Shown in pieces: positions 8,001 to 13,973 of a DNA stretch of 18,880 bases. The translations under genes were made by a program, and so were the position numbers. Source of the stretch: an uncultured Clostridia bacterium (lineage in GTDB: Bacteria > Bacillota > Clostridia > TANB77 > CAG-508). Location of the stretch: the NCBI GenBank assembly GCA_948735595.1, contig CAPXSA010000029.1, forward strand, positions 1 through 18,880, read 5' to 3'. Every line of letters starts with the position of its first letter. The stretch's first letter is position 1. A model generated the notes under the pieces. That model did not search any database and was not told the origin of the DNA. It worked only from the letters and a program-made list of their open reading frames with translations.

Positions 8001-8806
8001 TAGGTATGGCAGCAAGAGCTTTAGGCTTTAAAGTAGCAACACCAGTATTTGATGGTGCAACAGATGGAGAAATCCAAGAGTTATTAAAAGAAGCTGGACT
8101 TCGTGAAGATGGAAAAACAGTGGTATATGACGGAAGAACAGGAGAGCCATTTGATAGCCCAATTACAGTTGGTGTTATGTATATGTTAAAACTTCACCAC
8201 TTAGTAGATGATAAGATTCACGCTCGTTCAACTGGACCATACTCACTAGTTACACAACAACCTTTAGGAGGTAAAGCACAATTTGGTGGACAACGTTTCG
8301 GAGAGATGGAAGTTTGGGCATTAGAAGCTTATGGTGCAGCTTATACACTACAAGAAATGCTAACCGTTAAATCAGATGATATTGTTGGACGTGTTAAGAC
8401 TTATGAATCTATTGTAAAAGGTGAAAATGTACCAGAACCAGGTGTACCAGAAGGATTTAAGGTATTGATTAAAGAACTTCAATCTTTAGGATTAGATGTA
8501 CGTTTATTATCACCAGACAACCAAGAATTAGAATTAAAGGAAAATATTGATGAAGGAATTGACTTCAACAGTATCGAAGACACCAAGAAGTTTGTAGAAG
8601 AGGAAGAAGCAGTTGTTGATGAAAATGAATTGTCAGATGGATATGCAGAAGAAAGTGAAGATGTAACAGATTTAGATGACCTTATGGATACTGAGGAAGA
8701 TAGCCTATTTGAAGGACTTGATGATGAGGAAATCTTGTTAGATGATACTGATTTAGGTGAAGATAATCTTTTAAATGACCAAGATTTGTTAGATAATGAA
8801 GAATAA
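5039..8806 (+). CDS. rpoB: RNA polymerase beta subunit
   Basis: This is the beta subunit of core RNA polymerase, a 1255-residue cytoplasmic protein that forms the active-site cleft with RpoC. The TTG at 5039 is chosen because GGGGTGAT (5027-5034) is a strong ribosome binding site and the product then starts [10 protein letters not shown], a normal length before [15 protein letters not shown]; a GTG at 5030 lies inside that site. Visible hallmarks are [19 protein letters not shown], the rifampicin pocket [20 protein letters not shown], and [13 protein letters not shown] (about 935-946, active-site lysines K936 and K944). D492, H502 and S507 match E. coli D516, H526 and S531, so these positions are wild type and predict rifampicin sensitivity there. 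After [11 protein letters not shown] the protein carries an unusual ~90-residue highly acidic tail. It is read from the promoter at 4698 through a terminator-like leader, and its usual partner rpoC is not adjacent. Confidence 0.98.
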   Translation: [1255 protein letters not shown]

Positions 8807-8821
8807 AAACTAATTAATATT

Positions 8822-8975
8822 TTGCAAAGGTTATTTATAATATCACTCGGTTTTACGGTTGCTTTTTTCAAATGTAAAAAATGATAAATCATTTTTACAG
8901 ACTAAAGAAAAAAGCAACAGGCGCTCGCAAGCTCGCCTTGCGCAACCTTCGCTCTTATTATAAATAACTTTGCAA
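8822..8975. repeat. Nested palindromic element after rpoB (MITE-like, possible terminator)
   Basis: Three inverted pairs are nested. The outer arms (8822-8842 and 8956-8975) start TTGCAAAG and end TTATTTATAATA, with one extra base on the left. The middle arms are a perfect 12-bp match, GTTGCTTTTTTC 8858-8869 with GAAAAAAGCAAC 8907-8918. The inner arms are TGTAAAAAATGA 8873-8884 with TCATTTTTACA 8889-8899. A GC-rich block (GGCGCTCGCAAGCTCGCC, from 8920) interrupts the right side. It could be a small non-autonomous mobile element and may also terminate or process the rpoB transcript. No flanking duplication is evident. Confidence 0.75.
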
Positions 8976-9014
8976 TTATACTTATTCAATAATGAAAAAT
9001 AAAAGGAAATTTTT

Positions 9015-9457
9015 ATGAAAAAGCGAATTATTATAATTTCTGTATTAATAGTATTAGTTGCAATTTTACTGGGTGCTTTAATAATAAGTCAACCATATTT
9101 CTATTATGAGAATATAACAGCAGATTTGCCAGAAGGAATATATAGTGTTGATGCACTAAGTGATAAGTATTATTCCATTTCTAGAAATGGAAATATAACC
9201 TATACTGTTGTTTTAAAATCAAACAAGGAAAAAGAAGAGTTTAAAGGGCATCTTAGTGCTAGCGAGTTTGAGAATATAAAGGGAAAAATTAACGAATTAG
9301 AAAATTTACTAAAAGAAGTACAAAAAGGAGAAAAGTTTTTTCTAATGTTATAAAAATTAAAGGAAAGAAATATGGAAATCCTATTAATAATAGGGAAATT
9401 ACAGAAAAGTTAAATGAAATAATTAATATAGTTGAACAGAAAACAAAAAACAACTAA
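9015..9457 (+). pseudogene. Membrane-anchored hypothetical protein with a frameshift at a T6 run
   Basis: ATG at 9015 follows AAAAGGA with suitable spacing. The N-terminus MKKRIIIISVLIVLVAILLG is a signal anchor, so the rest would face outside. The soluble part includes ADLPEGIYSVDALSDKYYSI and a helical GKINELENLLKEVQKGEKFF. The zero frame then stops at 9351-9353 after only LML. A -1 shift at the T6 run (9336-9341) continues as SNVIKIKGKKYGNPINNREI and further for 38 codons to a stop at 9455-9457, giving 147 residues with natural composition. This could be a true lesion, a sequencing error in a homopolymer, or slippage-dependent expression. It is the first gene between rpoB and rpoC and reads in the same direction. 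No family is recognised. Confidence 0.65.
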
Positions 9458-9479
9458 TTTTATTGAAGGAGGGATAGAG

Positions 9480-9833
9480 ATGTCAAAAATACCTAATGAA
9501 ATTAGCAATATAATAGACCAATTTGTTAAAGGAGCAAATGCAATATTAGGAAATAGAGTAAAAAAGATTATACTTTATGGTTCCTATGCCAGAGGAGATT
9601 TTAATAAGGACTCTGATATTGATATTATGATTTTAACGGATTTGAAAGATGAAGAGTATTATCAATATTTTGAAAAAATTTCGGATTTTACTTATGATTT
9701 AGAATACGACAATAACTTTGACATTGAAATCTCTCCAGTGATAAAAAATATAGACAGATTTAATTATTGGCTAGAAGCATTGCCTTTCTATATGAATGTC
9801 CAAAAAGAAGGGGTGGTGCTAAGTGAGTCCTAA
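9480..9833 (+). CDS. MntA-like minimal nucleotidyltransferase (candidate antitoxin)
   Basis: ATG at 9480 is preceded by an excellent AAGGAGGG (9466-9473, 6-nt spacing); the longer TTG start at 9432 lies in the upstream gene's extended frame and has no such site. The 117-residue protein has the DNA polymerase beta-type nucleotidyltransferase signature GSYARGDFNKDSDID, which is GS-X10-DxD (G34, S35, D46, D48), and a likely third acidic residue in FDIEIS. In characterised MntA/HepT pairs this type of enzyme adds AMP to the HEPN partner and neutralises it. Its end overlaps the next gene by 11 nt, the standard arrangement. The specific antitoxin role is inferred from family and neighbour. Remarkably, it lies between rpoB and rpoC. 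Confidence 0.85.
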   Translation: MSKIPNEISNIIDQFVKGANAILGNRVKKIILYGSYARGDFNKDSDIDIMILTDLKDEEYYQYFEKISDFTYDLEYDNNFDIEISPVIKNIDRFNYWLEALPFYMNVQKEGVVLSES

Positions 9834-10218
9834 GATATCAAAGGATTTAGTGCAACATAGATTAGAACAAGCTAAACGAGAATTAAAAGATGCAAAATTA
9901 TTATACAATGATAATAGTTATTTATCAGCTAACAATAGAGCATATTATGCAATATTTCATTCTATTAGAGCAGTTTTAGCGCTAGAGCCAATAGACTTTA
10001 AGAAACACAAAGATGTTGTAGCATATTTTAATAAAAATTACGTTAATCCAGAGATATTTCCTAGAACATTAGGAAAAAGAATAATGCAAGCAAAGAGGAT
10101 AAGAGAAGATAGCGATTATGATGATGAGTATGTGGCAAATAAAGAAGCGACAGAAAATCAAATAGAAACAGCCGAAGAATTAATTAACTTAGTAGAAAAA
10201 TATATTGAGAATAAATAA
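9823..10218 (+). CDS. HEPN-domain protein (UPF0332-like, candidate toxin)
   Basis: GTG at 9823 follows AAGGGGTGG (9808-9816) with 6-nt spacing and overlaps the nucleotidyltransferase gene. The 131-residue helical protein carries NNRAYYAIFHSIRAVLALEP, typical of HEPN/UPF0332 proteins, with R39 and H46 as an R-X6-H motif like that used by HEPN ribonucleases. A second charged helix (MQAKRIREDSDYDDEYVANK) also fits the family. HEPN partners of minimal nucleotidyltransferases often act as RNA-cleaving toxins, though some UPF0332 members have no shown activity. The overlapping gene pair supports a complex with the upstream protein. It is transcribed toward rpoC, 116 nt before that gene's start. Confidence 0.83.
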   Translation: MSPKISKDLVQHRLEQAKRELKDAKLLYNDNSYLSANNRAYYAIFHSIRAVLALEPIDFKKHKDVVAYFNKNYVNPEIFPRTLGKRIMQAKRIREDSDYDDEYVANKEATENQIETAEELINLVEKYIENK

Positions 10219-10228
10219 TTAAATAGCC

Positions 10229-10301
10229 TTCACAATGAGAATGGAGTAATGACCAAAAGGAATTGCACAGCAGTGGAAATTGTTTTGTTAGTCATTGTGA
10301 A
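10229..10301 (+). promoter_or_regulatory. Inverted repeat just upstream of rpoC
   Basis: Perfect 10-bp arms TTCACAATGA (10229-10238) and TCATTGTGAA (10292-10301) flank a 53-nt loop in the 116-nt gap before rpoC. No T-tract follows, so it is not a simple terminator. It might be an RNA processing or regulatory stem, or the scar of an insertion. No convincing rpoC promoter was found here. Confidence 0.5.
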
Positions 10302-10334
10302 AACCAAAAAATAATAAATAGGGGGCTAAGATTT

Positions 10335-13300
10335 ATGGATGAATTAGAAATCTTTAATAAAATTAAAATTGGCTTAGCATCTGATGAAAAAATCAGAGAA
10401 TGGTCAAAAGGTGAAGTAAAAAAACCAGAAACAATTAATTACAGAACTTTAAAACCAGAAAAAGATGGTTTATTCTGTGAGAGAATTTTCGGTCCAACAA
10501 AAGATTGGGAATGCCATTGTGGTAAATATAAAAGAGTAAGATATAAAGGAATTGTCTGCGATAGATGTGGTGTTGAAGTAACTAAATCAAAAGTGAGACG
10601 TGAAAGAATGGGACATATTGAACTTGCAGCGCCTGTTGCACATATTTGGTATTTCAAAGGAATTCCAAGTAGAATTGGTTTGATGTTAGATATTACACCA
10701 AGAAACTTAGAAAAAGTAATTTACTTTGCATCCTATATTGTAACAGATAAAGGAACAAGTGAATTATCTAAATATCAAGTATTATCTGAAAAAGAATACC
10801 ATGATGCAGAAGAAAAATATGGTAGAGGTTCTTTTAAAGCTGAAATGGGTGCAGAAGCCATTGAAAAGCTATTAAAAGAAGTAGATGTTGATAAATTAAC
10901 AGAAAAGTTAAAGAAAGAATTAGAAAAAGCCAGTGAGCAAAAGAAAGCTAAAATCGTAAAAAGATTAGATACTGTAGAATCTTTCAAACTATCTGGAAAT
11001 CATCCAGAATGGATGATTATGAATGTTGTTCCAGTTATTCCACCAGATATTAGACCAATGGTACAATTAGATGGTGGTAGATTTGCAACATCAGACCTAA
11101 ATGACCTATATCGTAGAGTTATCAATAGAAATAACCGTTTAAAGAGGTTATTAGAATTAGGCGCTCCAGAAATCATTGTACGTAACGAAAAAAGAATGTT
11201 ACAAGAAGCAGTTGATGCTTTAATAGACAATGGTAGACGTGGTAGACCTGTAACAGGTGCTGGTGGAAGAGCTTTAAAATCTTTATCAGATATGTTAAAA
11301 GGTAAGCAAGGTAGATTCCGTCAAAACTTACTTGGTAAACGTGTTGACTATTCAGGACGTTCTGTTATCGTAGTAGGACCAGAACTAAAACTATATCAAT
11401 GTGGTGTGCCTAAAGAGATGGCAGTAGAATTATTTAAACCATTTGTTATGAAAGAATTAGTAGGACGTGGTATTGCTCATAATATTAAAAATGCAAAAAG
11501 AATGGTAGAAAGATTACGTCCAGAAGTATGGGATATCCTAGAAGATGTTATTAAAGACCATCCAGTACTTCTAAACCGTGCACCAACACTACATAGACTT
11601 GGTATTCAAGCATTTGAACCAGTATTAGTAGAAGGTAGAGCGATTAAACTTCATCCATTAGTATGTACAGCCTTCAATGCTGACTTCGACGGTGACCAAA
11701 TGGCTATTCACTTACCATTATCACCAGAAGCACAAGCAGAAGCAAGATATTTAATGCTATCAGTTAACAACTTACTAAAACCACAAGATGGTAAACCAGT
11801 AACAGTACCAACCCAAGATATGATTTTAGGTGCTTACTACTTAACTATGGAAGTACCTGGAGAAATTGGAGAAGGAAATTACTATTCTTCACAAGATGAA
11901 GCAATTATGGCATATTATAACCATGATTTAGGACTACATTGCAAGATTTGGGTAAAGATGGAAAAAGAGATTGATGGAGAATTGGTAACTGGTAAAATTG
12001 AGACAACAGTTGGTAGAATTATATACAACCAAGGTATTCCACAAAATCTTGGTTTTGTAGATAGAACCAAGAAAGAAAACTTATTAAAGTTAGAAATTGA
12101 TTTCCCTGTTGCGAAAAAGACCTTAGGAAAAATTATTGCAAAATCTATTAACGTAAATGGATTGAGTGCAACAGCAGAATTACTTGACTATATCAAAGCA
12201 ACTGGTTTCAAACACTCAACAACAGCTGGTATTACAGTATCAATTGATGATGTTAAAGTACCAGAAGCTAAAAAGCAAATTTTAGTAGATGCTGACGAAC
12301 AAGTAAATAACGTATTAAAACAATATAAACGTGGTTTAATTACTAACGAGGAAAGATACAATTCTGTTATCAAGATTTGGGAAAAGGCAACAGATGATGT
12401 TACAGAAGCCATGAAGAGTAATTTTGAAGAATTAAACCCAGTATATATGATGAGTCAATCAGGAGCCAGAGGTAACGTAAACCAATTAAGACAAATTTCA
12501 GGTATGCGTGGTCTTATGGCAAGTACAACTGGTAAAACAGTTGAAATTCCTATTACATCATCATTCCGTGAAGGCTTAGATGCTCTAGAATACTTCATTT
12601 CTGCACACGGTGCTAGAAAAGGTTTAACAGATACAGCTTTAAGAACAGCAGACTCTGGATACTTAACAAGAAGATTAGTAGATGTATCACAAGACATTAT
12701 CATTCGTGAAGATGACTGTGGAACGCATGAAGGTGTTGAATTAACAGACATTAAAGATGGAAACCAAGTTATTGAAAAGTTAGAAGAAAGATTAGTTGGT
12801 AGATTCCCATTAGAAACTATTATTGACCCAACAACAAAAGAAGTCATTGTTGACACAGATACGATGATTACAGAAAGTATGGCAGAGAAGATTAGAGCCA
12901 TTGGTATGGAGAAGGTAAAAGTACGTTCAGCATTAGGATGCCATACAAAACATGGTGTTTGCCGTAAATGTTATGGAATGGGATTGGCAACACGTGATTT
13001 AGTTAATATTGGTGAATCAGTTGGTATTATTGCTGCACAATCTATTGGTGAGCCTGGTACACAGCTTACTATGAGAACTATCCACTCTGGTGGTGTTGCA
13101 GGTGTAGCAGATATTACACAAGGTCTTCCAAGAGTTGAGGAGCTTTTCGAAGCTCGTAAGCCAAAGGGATTAGCTGTTATCACAGAAATTGAAGGAACAG
13201 TTAAAATCTCTGAGGAAAAGAAGAAAAAAGAAGTTATTATTACCTCTAGTGACGATTCTAAAACATATCCAATTCCATTTGGTGCAAAACTAAAGGTAAG

Positions 13301-13871
13301 AGAAGGAGACTGGGTTGAGGCAGGTGACCCTCTAACGGAAGGTTCTATTAACCCAAGTGACATTTTTGCTATCAAAGGTGCAGAAGGAGTATTTGAATAT
13401 TTAGTACAAGAAGTTCAAAAAGTTTATCGTAATCAAGGTGTTGATATCAATGACAAACATATTGAAGTAATTGGTAGACAAATGCTTAAGAAAGTAAGAG
13501 TGGAAGATAATGGAGATACAGAACTATTAGCAGGTTCTTTAGTAGATATTTATGAGTTTGAGGAAGTAAATGAAAGAGCAAAAGCAGAAGGCAAGAAACT
13601 AGCAGAAGGAAAACGTCTATTATTAGGTATCACAAAGGCATCTCTTGCAACAGAAAGCTTCTTATCAGCAGCGTCTTTCCAAGAAACAACAAGAGTATTA
13701 ACAGAAGCTGCTGTTAAAGGTAAAGTTGACGAGTTAATCGGACTAAAAGAAAATGTTATTATTGGTAAGTTAATCCCAGCAGGAACGGGACTTCCAATAT
13801 ATAAAAACACGCGTATTAACACAGAAGAATGTGAAGAAGAGGAAGAGACAACAAGTAATAGTAATATGTAA
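10335..13871 (+). CDS. rpoC: RNA polymerase beta' subunit
   Basis: This is the beta' subunit of RNA polymerase, 1178 residues, carrying the catalytic magnesium site. The ATG at 10335 is chosen because it follows AGGGGG and yields MDELEIFNKIKIGLASDEKI, the standard N-terminus; a longer frame from 10263 adds 24 unrelated residues. Zinc site 1 is C60/C62/C75/C78 (CHCGKYKRVRYKG...CDRCG). The catalytic loop is NADFDGD (448-454, Mg-binding D450, D452, D454). Zinc site 2 is C795/C869/C876/C879, and the trigger loop/bridge region is recognisable near GESVGIIAAQSIGEPGTQLT. The C-terminus ends in an acidic run, NTEECEEEEETTSNSNM. It is about 1.5 kb from rpoB and not followed by rpsL, both unusual. It is probably transcribed by read-through from rpoB and/or a weak internal promoter, and ends at a strong terminator. 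Confidence 0.98.
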   Translation: MDELEIFNKIKIGLASDEKIREWSKGEVKKPETINYRTLKPEKDGLFCERIFGPTKDWECHCGKYKRVRYKGIVCDRCGVEVTKSKVRRERMGHIELAAPVAHIWYFKGIPSRIGLMLDITPRNLEKVIYFASYIVTDKGTSELSKYQVLSEKEYHDAEEKYGRGSFKAEMGAEAIEKLLKEVDVDKLTEKLKKELEKASEQKKAKIVKRLDTVESFKLSGNHPEWMIMNVVPVIPPDIRPMVQLDGGRFATSDLNDLYRRVINRNNRLKRLLELGAPEIIVRNEKRMLQEAVDALIDNGRRGRPVTGAGGRALKSLSDMLKGKQGRFRQNLLGKRVDYSGRSVIVVGPELKLYQCGVPKEMAVELFKPFVMKELVGRGIAHNIKNAKRMVERLRPEVWDILEDVIKDHPVLLNRAPTLHRLGIQAFEPVLVEGRAIKLHPLVCTAFNADFDGDQMAIHLPLSPEAQAEARYLMLSVNNLLKPQDGKPVTVPTQDMILGAYYLTMEVPGEIGEGNYYSSQDEAIMAYYNHDLGLHCKIWVKMEKEIDGELVTGKIETTVGRIIYNQGIPQNLGFVDRTKKENLLKLEIDFPVAKKTLGKIIAKSINVNGLSATAELLDYIKATGFKHSTTAGITVSIDDVKVPEAKKQILVDADEQVNNVLKQYKRGLITNEERYNSVIKIWEKATDDVTEAMKSNFEELNPVYMMSQSGARGNVNQLRQISGMRGLMASTTGKTVEIPITSSFREGLDALEYFISAHGARKGLTDTALRTADSGYLTRRLVDVSQDIIIREDDCGTHEGVELTDIKDGNQVIEKLEERLVGRFPLETIIDPTTKEVIVDTDTMITESMAEKIRAIGMEKVKVRSALGCHTKHGVCRKCYGMGLATRDLVNIGESVGIIAAQSIGEPGTQLTMRTIHSGGVAGVADITQGLPRVEELFEARKPKGLAVITEIEGTVKISEEKKKKEVIITSSDDSKTYPIPFGAKLKVREGDWVEAGDPLTEGSINPSDIFAIKGAEGVFEYLVQEVQKVYRNQGVDINDKHIEVIGRQMLKKVRVEDNGDTELLAGSLVDIYEFEEVNERAKAEGKKLAEGKRLLLGITKASLATESFLSAASFQETTRVLTEAAVKGKVDELIGLKENVIIGKLIPAGTGLPIYKNTRINTEECEEEEETTSNSNM

Positions 13872-13892
13872 AATTGAATAGAAACTATAGAA

Positions 13893-13917
13893 AGGCTCTG
13901 CTATTCAGAGCCTTTTT
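13893..13917 (+). terminator. rpoC intrinsic terminator
   Basis: A perfect 8-bp stem AGGCTCTG (13893-13900) / CAGAGCCT (13906-13913) with a 5-nt loop runs into a T-tract (13913-13917). Confidence 0.93.
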
Positions 13918-13920
13918 GCG

Positions 13921-13949
13921 TTGACAAAATGCTAGAAACATAGTATAAT
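13921..13949 (+). promoter_or_regulatory. gdpP promoter, perfect consensus
   Basis: TTGACA (13921-13926), exactly 17 bp, and TATAAT (13944-13949) match the sigma-A consensus fully. It starts 4 nt after the rpoC terminator, cleanly separating the two transcription units. Confidence 0.93.
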
Positions 13950-13973
13950 AAAAGAGATAAAAAGGAGATTTTT

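Noticed and set aside
8479..8892. Serine-rich minus-strand ORF opposite the rpoB end
   Set aside because: It is the antisense shadow of the acidic tail codons (GAA/GAT read as TTC/ATC/TCA) and has no start signals.
8807..9014. Template repeat or retroelement RNA for the 17512 protein
   Set aside because: The GC-rich block here shares only short GCGAGC-like pieces with the 18205-18335 region and has no similarity to the candidate variable region.
9432..9479. A longer N-terminus of the nucleotidyltransferase
   Set aside because: TTG 9432 has no ribosome binding site, whereas ATG 9480 has a perfect one and gives the normal family length.
10263..10334. A longer N-terminus of RpoC (24 extra residues)
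   Set aside because: The added residues do not resemble RpoC, and ATG 10335 has AGGGGG upstream and the standard MDELEIF start.
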